Below the pieces are notes generated by a model. The model worked only from the letters and a program-made list of their open reading frames with translations. It was not told the origin of the DNA and ran no database searches. A program made the translations under genes and the position numbers. Positions 24,791 to 36,400 of a stretch of 64,000 nucleotides of DNA are shown one piece after another. The DNA is from Homalodisca vitripennis. Its lineage: Eukaryota > Arthropoda > Insecta > Hemiptera > Cicadellidae. The stretch's first letter is position 1. Every line of letters starts with the position of its first letter. The stretch lies in NCBI RefSeq assembly GCF_021130785.1, contig NC_060213.1, positions 97,952,501 to 98,016,500 of the forward strand. The letters run 5' to 3'.

Positions 24791-25139
24791 GTTAACTCAC
24801 TAGCTCTATTGCTTGGTGTGCTTAGTACGAAATTTTATTAATGATTTCTCTTTGTGGCTGGCGTATGAATGACTAAAAAATACAACTGTAATACTTACTA
24901 GAATGAATTCCGTATTTCGCTACAACATTACTGAGATGTCAAGTAAGACTGATGTTAGTGATGATCGGCAGCTTTCTTTAATATAAATTACATTTTAAGT
25001 TTTGGATTTTAATATTAATAATAAAACATTTGTGTGAATGTAATACGCCTTTTATCAAGAAATATACTGAACGGTTTTAACTTTGGAAATATAAACTCGA
25101 TTGTTGTTTACCCGATTGATATATTATCGGTTTGTTCCG

Positions 25140-25420
25140 CTTACCCAAGTGAGGCCAGACCGACTACCCGGTGCGGAGCGTCACGTCCTGACGGAACGGT
25201 TTGCATTGCGATGAGGTGAACACACACACACGTCACCTCACGGTATCGATGATGGATGCACTCTAGCCCACTCTATCAGGACTTGCGACGTTCCACCCCT
25301 TGTAGCCTGCCGCTGCTGTAGGGGTTAGTTTTGTAATTATATCATTTATTTCATTAACGTTTGTACAAGTGTATTCAAATAAAGTAATAGATTCAACGTT
25401 TTATTATTTTATTTTTTACT
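25140..25420 (+). other. GC-rich stretch ending in a polyadenylation signal
   Basis: A GC-rich segment (CGGTGCGGAGCGTCACG, CCGCTGCTG) is followed by AATAAAG near 25379 and an AT-rich tail. It could be the 3' end of a transcript or an LTR fragment; no coding or paired LTR was found. Confidence 0.2.
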
Positions 25421-27999
25421 TGCACAGAAAAATGTAATATCCTTTACGACAATAAAACGGTTATAATATTGATTATTCTCATTGAAGTTAATACATAACA
25501 ATGTACATCAATCAATGTATAAAACTAATAATGTTTTTACACACATTTTACGTCTTTAAAAGTGTACTTGTAAAATATACTGTCATACTTTGCTATAATT
25601 TGTGTATAACGTTCGTTTAAAACTAGGGCACTAATATTCTCGTACCTAAATTGCGATTTATTCCTGAAAGGCAGTGGGGAGTATAGAAAATTATCTCGTG
25701 GGGGGGGGGGGGGGGGAGGGGAGGCTGGCACACAGGGTGGTTTACGACCTATTAAATACCCACTGAAGATAGGAATCTTCCCCAGAGGAATTTTTGACCT
25801 GTAAGACCTCATAAATGTGTTCTAGGTATTAAACAGCTTCAGGTAAAATTTGGTAAGGGGGCTTGAGACCCCTGAGTCCCCACCTTATATACGCCCATGC
25901 AGAAAGGTAAGGTTTATACAAATCCGGGTGACATTCCGTTTGTCAGAATGATCGTTTGCACAACAAAAGCTCCGGGAAAAACAAGAAGTTGCATCTCTTG
26001 AGAAATAAAGAGGTAACCCACTACTACCACAAAAATGATATTATTTTACTAAACTTTCCGTATTTCTTCCACATTGTTAGAGGAAAGCCGTATTCCAATC
26101 ATCTTTTTATACACGAGGTCCACACTCCAACATGACAAGCAATGCTTGAATTATACTAGTGCACTTCTGTGCATAAATTAACCAAAAATACGTTGTTGAT
26201 AAGCACTCGTCAATATCACAACTAGTAGTAACATCGAGTTGACGGTGCTTTGTATACAGCAGTGACCTTGAAATGATGGAGGATGGATAAGTCTGACAAG
26301 TTGTATAAAAGAAGAGTATTTGTGGCAAAAGAACGGGAGCGCGTCGAAAAGTAACAAATGCTAACCGCCCCCGGGTTCAACTTTGATTGACCTAGTTAGT
26401 TCAAATCAATTAGTTAAAGTTGGATTGTCGTGCAGGAAAAGTTTATCTACTGTACGATCTAATTTTATGTATTTAGAATATTTGGTTTGTGTATTTTTAA
26501 CGATAATTATGGTACAGTAATGCAGATTGATTCCTCTAATGTGAAATAATGGATACTGTTTAAACTGGGTAAACTTCAATCTGTGTATTATCTCTCGTTC
26601 GGCAATGGACGAGACCAAGCGACAGTGACAGACTGAAATCAACAGGTGGAAGGGTGGACATGGGAGGGGGAGGGGGAGGGAGCATTGATTGGTGAGCTAT
26701 AAATAGAAGAATCAATATGTCTCCTGCCTCATTGTGCATGCCACCTTTACCACTGGCTACGGCAAGGCCCTTGTACTTGAGCAGGCTCTGCTGCTTCTGA
26801 ATTAGACTTTTAGGGCTTCTTTTGTTGGAAACACTTAAAAAAAATAACTTTAAAAGATCTAACAAAGAGGCTCCTTTAATATTCACATTAGACGCCGGCA
26901 ATTCCTCTCGTCTCTCCATAAAAATGGAAAACTAATTATCATGTATCATCTGAGAAACGTAGGGAAACCAACGAATTTAGAAATGTGAGTACAATTAAAT
27001 TCCTTTTTATATTTATATTTGACCAATTTTATAAAAAGAGTCAATAAATCTTAGAGCCTACATAAATAATTTTAGAATTTTTGCAACTACGCTGCTTACA
27101 CGGAATTCTAATTTTTAGAAAGGATTGACACTTCTACAAAGAAATTTCATAATAACAGAGACAGTATGCTCGTTAAGAGCTGTTCAATAATAAACTATTA
27201 ATAAAGTTCTCTATTATCGAATACGCTTTAAGAGTAATATGTTTTTAATTGGACACTTTTCTCAGAAGATTCATTGAAACAACAATTACGAATAACTGCA
27301 CAACAAAACTATTTCCACTTGTAACACTCTAAAAGTTTTAATATAAACAATCTATTAATATAATAGATTGTTTACGCACACCATTACGGTTCTTGTCATA
27401 ATGATGACAGAATAAACGTAAATGTTTATTATCTTACTATAAAATTGGGTAAAAAAACAGTAAACACGGAGCAGTAACAAACAATGAAACGAAGACCACA
27501 AGACAGGCGGGAGGAAGGTAAGGTCGTATAAAGAATTTACATCCAAGGACTCTATTGATCACAGTAAATACCCGAGCTTTGCCATCCGTGGAATTGTAAC
27601 GTGGACGTATAGATTCAAAAATGCCTCGGTATGTTTAGAAATACAGTATTATAAAGGCAAGGACCGTATAGATTCTTAACTACGATTACATAATAATAAA
27701 CAAAACATATTTTGTATTACTAAATTACATTATCAGGAATAATTTAAGGAAATATAACGACACGTTATTGAATGTAATAATAAACATGTCCTACAATAAA
27801 TAAATCACACAGAATGAACACGGTATCACTCTCATTCAAGACGAAAATTGAACGGAAACCAATAACATATTTATTCTCAAAAGTATATAGCGTATGTTAA
27901 ATTCACAAGATTTTTTTTTCAGGAAGAGAAATGTCACATTTAATGCTCATTTACTACAAACTTCGCCCCAAATTATCCAAAACATTCCAGAAACGTCTA
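25421..27999. other. AT-rich spacer with simple tracts
   Basis: No gene recognised. A 17-G run lies at 25700-25716 and a GGGAGGGGGAGGG tract near 26665. These are G-quadruplex-prone but isolated. Minus-strand ORFs at 25537-25812 and 26560-26919 owe proline runs to these G tracts. Confidence 0.4.
27344..27374. repeat. Perfect 14-bp inverted repeat with 3-nt loop
   Basis: TAAACAATCTATTA, then ATA, then the exact reverse complement. Confidence 0.95.
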
Positions 28000-28335
28000 T
28001 AAATAACGTAGCTATGTTGGGAAAGGTTATTTCAATGTCAATGTTGAGTTTAGCTCCAGTTCACCTTCCCCTTAGTGCAGCGTCTGGAATCTGACGCTGT
28101 CACAGACTTGATTCCTAGAATCTGTAGCCATGTTTGTCTGAAAAGATCCAGGGTAGCGAAGAAACTCAAAATTAACTCTAAATCGCTTCGACATCAGAGA
28201 CACCTAGACTATAAAATATAGAATAATCTAGGTGACGATGTGTTCTCTTTGTCTCATCAGGTGCACAATTAAGTGAACTACGATGTTTTAAGACACGTTC
28301 TCTAAGGACGTTGGAGCAACCGAGTTTTCTAGAGA
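28000..28335 (+). repeat. Dispersed relative of the 151-bp satellite, longest copy
   Basis: 'aatgttgagtttagctcc', 'agttcaccttccccttagtg' and 'gacgctgtcacagacttg' align with the satellite core. The repeat then continues past it with 'tcagagacacctagacta', 'aggtgcacaatt' and 'gagttttctagagaa'. These extra blocks recur in the same order at 62.0-62.3 kb, so the dispersed element is longer (about 300 bp) than the satellite monomer. Confidence 0.75.
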
Positions 28336-29219
28336 AAAAAGTTGCTATAACCTATAGCAATTATATTTTATTTGCACAATTTAATATTACAAATCCAACC
28401 TAATTACTACAATAATGGTAAGGATATATGGATCACAATCCAACAATATAATGTTATAATCAGCTGATTGGAGCAGCTGCCTCATAATGCCAGTTAATAT
28501 TGTGTATTCGGCTTTATAAAATTGTATTTCCCCTTATTTATCAATCAATTTCATGTAGTAGGATGAGTAATTAGTTTCTCTAAATAAAATAACGTAACTG
28601 CATTTTTTATTATTCTCAGAAACTTCTGAGAGTTCAAATAAGTTCAAAGATAACCGCCTAATTAATAAAAGTATACATACACTTTGGGTTATAAAACTAT
28701 AAGCACATTTTTAACTTATTACAAGAAGCTGTTCTCAAATTAAAACGAGTTGAGTAAAATACAAAACTAAAACAGAATTGTGGATTCAGAAAATTTGAAT
28801 ACGTTAGTTTGGTTCATCTTTGATCCTGTAATAATATATGTAAAGAGTGGACGAGAAATTCTGGAACACCTTGTATATTGAAGTTAGCAATTTTACTGTA
28901 TTGGGCTACCATAACACATTAAGAAAATAAGTAATGTATTACCCTTTAAGAAAGGATACTATGTAACTTATTTCCTTAACATGTAAAATTATTTTTATTT
29001 ATATGCTAGTAATATGACGTTAAAAGTAATATTTCAATATAGTAATGCATTTCTAAGAGTGTTCAACGATGTTTAGCTCTAACATTTTATTACAAATCCT
29101 TTATCACGGAGATGTCTGTCTTATATCCTGTACTGCAGTTTTATACGAGATGAATAATATAAACAAATACTGTTTTAGCTCCAGCTGTGCAGATCACCCA
29201 ACGTGGTCTGAGGCTTCAA
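28336..29219. other. AT-rich spacer
   Basis: Nothing recognised beyond a single transposon-end-like phrase near 28860 (reverse complement 'tacaaggtgttccagaattt') with no partner found. Confidence 0.35.
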
Positions 29220-29800
29220 AGTGTTCATGCCCGTAAAACGTTAAAATGTTCAAAAATGTGCTCTCCTAAAATTGAGTAAAATAATTCCTTTCCACGGTAG
29301 AGTCAGTGACCTCGGGTGACCTTGCCTCGGTGTTGGAAGGTTAGTTTGACCCTGAACTAGCGGTGATGAAGTTTCGGTGACTGCTTTGTCACTGACCACT
29401 GTTTAATTCACCCAATCTCTCTCTCTACTACTTGCTTCTCTGTGCGGGTTCCCACCACAGTTCACGGGAAGTTGGACAGTACTTTTTACAAGGGACAACG
29501 GCCTCTACTCGACAAAAATTAATTAAATAACACGCATTTGTCAATTTTTATATATATTCACTAAAACGTGTTGCTCAATTATTTAGAGCCATTATGTTTG
29601 CTGCTTTTAATATTCTGTGAGGAGTGTGTGAGTAAACTCAATCTATTTACCGATCAGTGTTTTACTGTACAATTATACTATTGTCATCACACGACACGGA
29701 ATTTATTGTTTTATAAGTGCGCCTAAATAAAATACATCTTTACTACATTGCAACGGACTGTTATTTTTGGTCCTCACGGAGGAGGATTTTTCTAACTTTT
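29220..29800 (+). mobile_element. Possible LTR-like segment
   Basis: A GC-rich block (29290-29490), a TATATATA tract (29551), AATAAAATACA (about 29727) and then TTTTTGGTCCTCACGGAGGA (29764 onward) follow in the order expected of an LTR and its downstream flank. 'TTTGGTCCTC' phrases often follow the left LTR of insect Gypsy and Bel-Pao elements. No second LTR, no gag/pol and no proven primer-binding site were found. This is an inference from order and composition only. Confidence 0.25.
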
Positions 29801-30119
29801 GTTGAAATACTCCCAGAACCTTCTCTAAAGAAAGAAGTGGTTATCAATTTAATTTAGCACCTAAGAGGTCTGCACCAAAACTCCAATTCTGCAATGGATA
29901 TTATGTTTGCGAAATGTTATTAAAAGGCGGTAGCTACAAAAAAAAAAAAAAAAAACACAGACTTTACTTGAAATCGCGAAGGCTTTAAAATAGACAATAT
30001 GCAAATAAGGTAAATAGAACAATGCTTTGAAGTAAGCACTATAAAAAAAGTAACTTTCCAGAATTGTAAGAACAAAAAAAATCAATTAACTATTCATTTT
30101 GTTTTTTAAGATGTTGGAG

Positions 30120-30540
30120 GGGGATACAGGCTACTGCCGCAGTAGTACAACTCCGCGAACGTGGCAATTCCCGACCGCAGGAATAACGCTGATGTAACGT
30201 CCGTCACAAGCCCACAGGAGTGACCCAGCTCCGGCCGAAAGTGAAAGACACTAAAAATAGTGACACTCTAGGCGGGAAGCCCCAAGGTGTGATTCACTTT
30301 CTGTCTGAGTAAACGGGCCTATCTCTCTCACTCTCTCTGTCTCTCTCTTTCTCTATCGCGACAACTGATAGACACAGATAAGACAATCTTGTGGGAACAG
30401 GCGATATGAGCTCAGTTTTCTGCGACGTGACATTGTACTGAGTGAGTCAGTCAACCGGCTGAGGCACGACACGTTACTCTCGCTTACTCACTCTTTTCAT
30501 GCACATTACTCTCTTTGCAATTTGTTACTTTGTTCTTTGG
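30120..30540. promoter_or_regulatory. GC-rich segment with GAGA-type (CT)n tract
   Basis: A GC-rich half (30130-30300) is followed by CTCTCTCACTCTCTCTGTCT near 30320 and by TGAGTCAGTCA (AP-1-like) near 30445. GAGA tracts mark many insect promoters and 5' UTRs, but no start site or coding exon could be tied to this one. Confidence 0.2.
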
Positions 30541-30911
30541 TACAAATAAAAAGTCGCAATAGGAAATACCAAACTGTTACAAGTTTTGAACTACTATTTC
30601 GACGGATGATCGGGTTGAAAATTTAAGGAAAGCTACGTAAAAAAATATTATGAACCCAAACGTAAAGAATGTTGGCACAGTGACTAACGGTAGGGAGGAA
30701 GCTGCTACGCTATGTACAATCCTTAAACGTGTAAGTAAAAAAAAAAATAAAAAAATAAAATCCTTTCTGGAAGAATAGACGCCAATACTACAGTGTTTGC
30801 ACACTTAGTACACCTAGTTATGTACTGTTGTTCACCAAACAGACATTAAAAGGCAAGTGACAAAGACATAAAAAAGGAACAGGTGACATTGTTAAATCAG
30901 TGTTTTTGTAA

Positions 30912-32215
30912 TAACCCTACTCTTGTCAAATAGTCCTTATAGTTATGAAAATATATCTACTCATCCAAACAATCCTACTCCATCAAATAGTACTTTTAAT
31001 AGTTCAAATATATCTATCTACTCATCCACACAATCCTACTCCTTCAAACAGTCCTCCTAGTAGTCAAAATATAGCTACTCACCCAAACAATCTTTCTCCA
31101 TCAAACAGTCCTCCTAGTAGTCAAAATACATCTACTCATCAAAACAATCCTAGTCCTTCTAGTAGTTCAAATATATCTACTCATCCCAACAATCCTACTC
31201 CTTCAAATAGTCCTTTTAGTAGTTCAAATATATCTATCTACTCATCCACACAATCCTACTCCTTCAAACGGTCCTCCTAGTAGTCAAAATATAGCTACTC
31301 ATCCAAACAATCCTACTCCTTCAAACAGTCCTCCTAGTAGTCAAAATACATCTACTCATCAAAACAATCCTAGTCCTTCTAGTAGTTCAAATATATCTAC
31401 TCATCCCAACAATCCTACTCCTTCAAATAGTCCTTTTAGTAGTTCAAATATATCTATCTACTCATCCACACAATCCTACTCCTTCAAACGGTCCTCCTAG
31501 TAGTCAAAATATAGCTACTCATCCAAACAATCCTACTCCTTCAAACAGTCCTCCTAGTAGTCAAAATACATCTACTCATCAAAACAATCCTAGTCCTTCT
31601 AGTAGTTCAAATATATCTACTCATCCCAACAATCCTACTCCTTCAAATAGTCCTTTTAGTAGTTCAAATATATCTATCTACTCATCCACACAATCCTACT
31701 CCTTCAAACGGTCCTCCTAGTAGTCAAAATACAGCTACTCATCCAAACAATCCTACTCCTTCAAACAGTCCTCCTAGTAGTCAATATATATCTACTCTTC
31801 AAAACAATCCTAGTCCTTCTAGTAGTTAAAATACATCTACTCATCCCAACAATCCTACTCCTTCAAATAGTCCTTCTAGTAATTCAAATATATCTACTCA
31901 TCAAAACAATCCTAGTCCTTCAAACGGTCCTCCTAGTAGTCAAAATATAGCTACTCATCCAAACAATCCTACTCCTTCAAACAGTCCTCCTAGTAGTCAA
32001 TATATATCTACTCATCAAAACAATCCTAGTCCTTCTAGTAGTTCAAATATATCTACTCATCCCAACAATCCTACTCCTTCAAATAGTCCTTCTAGTAGTT
32101 CAAATATACCTACTCATCCTAACAATCCTTCTCCTTCAAATAGCTCTACACATCCAGATAAACCTACTCTTCCAAATATTCCTGCTCCTTCAAATAGCCT
32201 TGTAAATACTATTAT
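30912..32215 (+). repeat. Coding-length minisatellite with 220-bp higher-order unit
   Basis: The base unit is 57 bp (19 codons reading THPNNPTPSNSPPSSQNIS), with a shorter 45-bp variant. Units group as 57+45+57+57 plus an extra TCTA, giving a 220-bp higher-order period (CTCATCCACA anchors at 31021, 31241, 31461, 31681). Base units are multiples of three, so the reading frame survives within a group, but each TCTA duplication shifts it. The last part, after 31830, lacks the TCTA and stays open. Confidence 0.92.
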
Positions 32216-32958
32216 TCCCGGAGGTTACAAACGCATTTCCTGTATATCGATTGATCTACAGTATTTTAAACAAATCCAGTTTGTTATTTTTGCTGTGCGT
32301 TTCATAGAAAAGTAAGTTTTTACTGTGCATCTTCAAACTAGCCCTATGACATCTAATAGACCACAGTATTTCTCAGAATAAGAAATAGAGTTCATATTTA
32401 CAAGAAAGAATCAATGTCACGTGAGGTGGGTCGTGTTTGAAGTTCAACACTTTTCGTGGGAAAACCAAACCGAGTGGAAATATCAACGTGATAGATTTTG
32501 AAAAGTTTATTATCTTTCGCTACGTGTTAAACAGAGTGTAACCGTCATCGTGTTACAACTTTAATATCGCAGGCGACAGTCGTCTTTTACAAACCGTAGT
32601 TTTACAAGAAATACATAAACGCTCTTATAAAGAACTGGAATTTTCATAATGCCATAAAAGTTTGGATATTCTTAAATTTCATTTTATATATCACAAATTA
32701 GATACTTTTATTATATCAGATGGAGAAAGAATATCAAAATTATATCATCCTACTGAGTTAATCTCTATTCAACATTATACACAATTCACCAACACATTCA
32801 ACAAAAATTCAGGAACGAAAGAATGTAAATCACAGAAAAAACAAGAAACTGCCATTGTACCAAATACTATAGATAAATATTCAGAACAATCAACTTTGAC
32901 CTCAGGGAATAATAGTATTATAAATGACTTTATTCAGCTTTCTTTGAATATTCATTGA
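31830..32958 (+). CDS. Candidate two-exon Pro/Ser-rich repeat protein (partial or pseudogene)
   Basis: From a stop at 31827-31829 one frame is open to 32312: about 95 codons of THPNNPTPSNSP-type repeat, a decayed last repeat (HPDKPTLPNIPAPSNS), then unique residues ending in RFIE. It meets a consensus donor AAA|GTAAGT at 32311/32312. An acceptor CATAAAAG|T at 32660/32661 gives a 349-bp intron and restores frame exactly into a 98-codon ORF (to 32958) rich in Ser, Thr, Asn and Lys, with no known domain. No start codon is visible in the last open part. Upstream repeats are frame-shifted by TCTA duplications, so it may be a dead gene or a chance alignment. If translated, composition resembles extracellular mucin-like repeats. 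The acceptor's pyrimidine tract is weak. Confidence 0.28.
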
Positions 32959-33410
32959 AATAACTATATTGAGGTTACAGCTTGTTTTAATTTTGTATGA
33001 ATTTCTCATTTCTATCTAACTCCGATGGCCAGATGTCTCCGTCAGTTGTCTCCAGGTCGTCAACAGCCATACGAGCCACCTGCAGATGCAGTCAAGTCGT
33101 CAAAGCATTGTGGCAAAAAAAAAAATAAAAAACACTTTCTACCTATAATAACTTCATCAGTGACTTCAGGATATCAAAACAAGACACACAAAAACGTCTT
33201 TCAAATTCCAAACAATTAAACAACAAAATTAAAAATTCCTAACCAAAATGTGTTGCATCGAAATGCACAGAACTCATAGAAAACTAAAGAGCTATCGCTC
33301 ATGGAAAAAGAATTGTATTCTTAGCATCCAGACGTTTACGTCATGGTGTCACACCCGAACATCCTGCATTCAGAATTGACAATTATTAATTGGCAACAAT
33401 ATTTCACCAA
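32959..33410. other. AT-rich spacer before the satellite
   Basis: Nothing recognised; a 64-codon ORF at 33025-33219 has a Lys run from an A-tract and no domain. Confidence 0.4.
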
Positions 33411-36400
33411 GCGAGTAGGGCGGCAGGATGTGGAGGGAGCTGGTAGATAGATACCAGTAATGGTAGTACACACGTCAACTAACAGGTCTAGTTCAAGCTG
33501 GTTAGCCACCACACTCTACTGCTGATGACTAGTGTGAGATCGTCGGTCTGAGCGAGTAGGGCGGGAGGATGTGGAGGGAGCTGGTAGATAGATACCAGTA
33601 ATGGTAGTACACACGTCAACTAACAGGTCTAGTTCAAGCTGGTTAGCCACCACACTCTACTGCTGATGACTAGTGTGAGATCGTCGGTCTGAGCGAGTAG
33701 GGCAGGAGGATGTGGAGGGAGCTGGTAGATAGATACCAGTAATGGTAGTACACACGTCAACTAACAGGTCTAGTTCAAGCTGGTTAGCCACCACACTCTA
33801 CTGCTGATGACTAGTGTGAGATCGTCGGTCTGAGCGAGTAGGGCAGGAGGATGTGGAGGGAGCTGGTAGATAGATACCAGTAATGGTAGTACACACGTCA
33901 ACTAACAGGTCTAGTTCAAGCTGGTTAGCCACCACACTCTACTGCTGATGACTAGTGTGAGATCGTCGGTCTGAGCGAGTAGGGCAGGAGGATGTGGAGG
34001 GAGCTGGTAGATAGATACCAGTAATGGTAGTACACACGTCAACTAACAGGTCTAGTTCAAGCTGGTTAGCCACCACACTCTACTGCTGATGACTAGTGTG
34101 AGATCGTCGGTCTGAGTGAGTAGGGCAAGGGAGGATGTGGAGGGAGCTGGTAGATAGATACCAGTAATGGTAGTACACACGTCAACTAACAGGTCTAGTT
34201 CAAGCTGGTTAGCCACCACACTCTACTGCTGATGACTAGTGTGAGATCGTCGGTCTGAGCGAGTAGGGCAGGAGGATGTGGAGGGAGCTGGTAGATAGAT
34301 ACCAGTAATGGTAGTACACACGTCAACTAACAGGTCTAGTTCAAGCTGGTTAGCCACCACACTCTACTGCTGATGACTAGTGTGAGATCGTCGGTCTGAG
34401 TGAGTAGGTAGGGCAGGAGGATGTGGAGGGAGCTGGTAGATAGATACCAGTAATGGTAGTACACACGTCAACTAACAGGTCTAGTTCAAGCTGGTTAGCC
34501 ACCACACTCTACTGCTGATGACTAGTGTGAGATCGTCGGTCTGAGCGAGTAGGGCAGGAGGATGTGGAGGGAGCTGGTAGATAGATACCAGTAATGGTAG
34601 TACACACGTCAACTAACAGGTCTAGTTCAAGCTGGTTAGCCACCACACTCTACTGCTGATGACTAGTGTGAGATCGTCGGTCTGAGTGAGTAGGGCGGGA
34701 GGATGTGGAGGGAGCTGGTAGATAGATATCAGTAATGGTAGTACACACGTCAACTAACAGGTCTAGTTCAAGCTGGTTAGCCACCACACTCTACTGCCGA
34801 TGACTAGTGTGAGATCGTCGGTCTGAGTGAGTAGGGCGGGAGGATGTGGAGGGAGCTGGTAGATAGATACCAGTAATGGTAGTACACACGTCAACTAACA
34901 GGTCTAGTTCAAGCTGGTTAGCCACCACACACTCTACTGCCGATGACTAGTGTGAGATCGTCGGTCTGAGTGAGTAGGGCAAGAGGATGTGGAGGGAGCT
35001 GGTAGATAGATACCAGTAATGGTAGTACACACGTCAACTAACAGGTCTAGTTCAAGCTGGTTAGCCACCACACTCTACTGCTGATGACTAGTGTGAGATC
35101 GTCGTCGAGTAGGGCAGAGGATGTGGAGGAGCTGGTAGATAGATACCATAATTGTAGTACACACGTCAACTAACAGGTCTAGTTCAAGCTGGTTAGATGT
35201 GATGACTAGTGGAGATCGTCGGTCTGAGTGAGTAGGGCGTAGATAGATACCAGTAATGGGTAGTACAGGTCTACTAGTCAACTAGACAGGTCTATGGTAG
35301 TACACACGTCAACTAACAGGTCTAGTTCAAGCTGGTTAGCCACCACACTCTACTGCTGATGACTAGTGTGAGATCGTCGGTCTGAGCGAGTAGGGCAGGA
35401 GGATGTGGAGGGAGCTGGTAGATAGATACCAGTAATGGTAGTACACACGTCAACTAACAGGTCTAGTTCAAGCTGGTTAGCCACCACACTCTACTGCTGA
35501 TGACTAGTGTGAGATCGTCGGTCTGAGCGAGTAGGGCAGGAGGATGTGGAGGGAGCTGGTAGATAGATACCAGTAATGGTAGTACACACGTCAACTAAAC
35601 AGGTCTAGTTCAAGCTGGTTAGCCACCACACTCTACTGCTGATGACTAGTGTGAGATCGTCGGTCTGAGTGAGTAGGGCGGGAGGATGTGGAGGGAGCTG
35701 GTAGATAGATACCAGTAATGGTAGTACACACGTCAACTAACAGGTCTAGTTCAAGCTGGTTAGCCACCACACTCTACTGCTGATGACTAGTGTGAGATCG
35801 TCGGTCTGAGCGAGTAGGGCAGGAGGATGTGGAGGGAGCTGGTAGATAGATACCAGTAATGGTAGTACACACGTCAACTAACAGGTCTAGTTCAAGCTGG
35901 TTAGCCACCACACTCTACTGCTGATGACTAGTGTGAGATCGTCGGTCTGAGTGAGTAGGGCAGGAGGATGTGGAGGGAGCTGGTAGATAGATACCAGTAA
36001 TGGTAGTACACACGTCAACTAACAGGTCTAGTTCAAGCTGGTTAGCCACCACACTCTACTGCTGATGACTAGTGTGAGATCGTCGGTCTGAGTGAGTAGG
36101 GCAGGAGGATGTGGAGGGAGCTGGTAGATAGATACCAGTAATGGTAGTACACACGTCAACTAACAGGTCTAGTTCAAGCTGGTTAGCCACCACACTCTAC
36201 TGCTGATGACTAGTGTGAGATCGTCGGTCTGAGCGAGTAGGGCAGGAGGATGTGGAGGGAGCTGGTAGATAGATACCAGTAATGGTAGTACACACGTCAA
36301 CTAACAGGTCTAGTTCAAGCTGGTTAGCCACCACACTCTACTGCTGATGACTAGTGTGAGATCGTCGGTCTGAGCGAGTAGGGCAGGAGGATGTGGAGGG

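Noticed and set aside
25700..25716. 17-G run as a regulatory G-quadruplex
   Set aside because: A single homopolymer tract without promoter context; more likely simple-sequence expansion or a sequencing-prone tract.
26560..26919. 119-codon minus-strand ORF with a proline run
   Set aside because: The proline run is the complement of a GGGAGGG tract; no family resemblance.
28840..28890. Transposon-end-like phrase (reverse complement tacaaggtgttccagaattt)
   Set aside because: No inverted partner or target duplication was found in the window.
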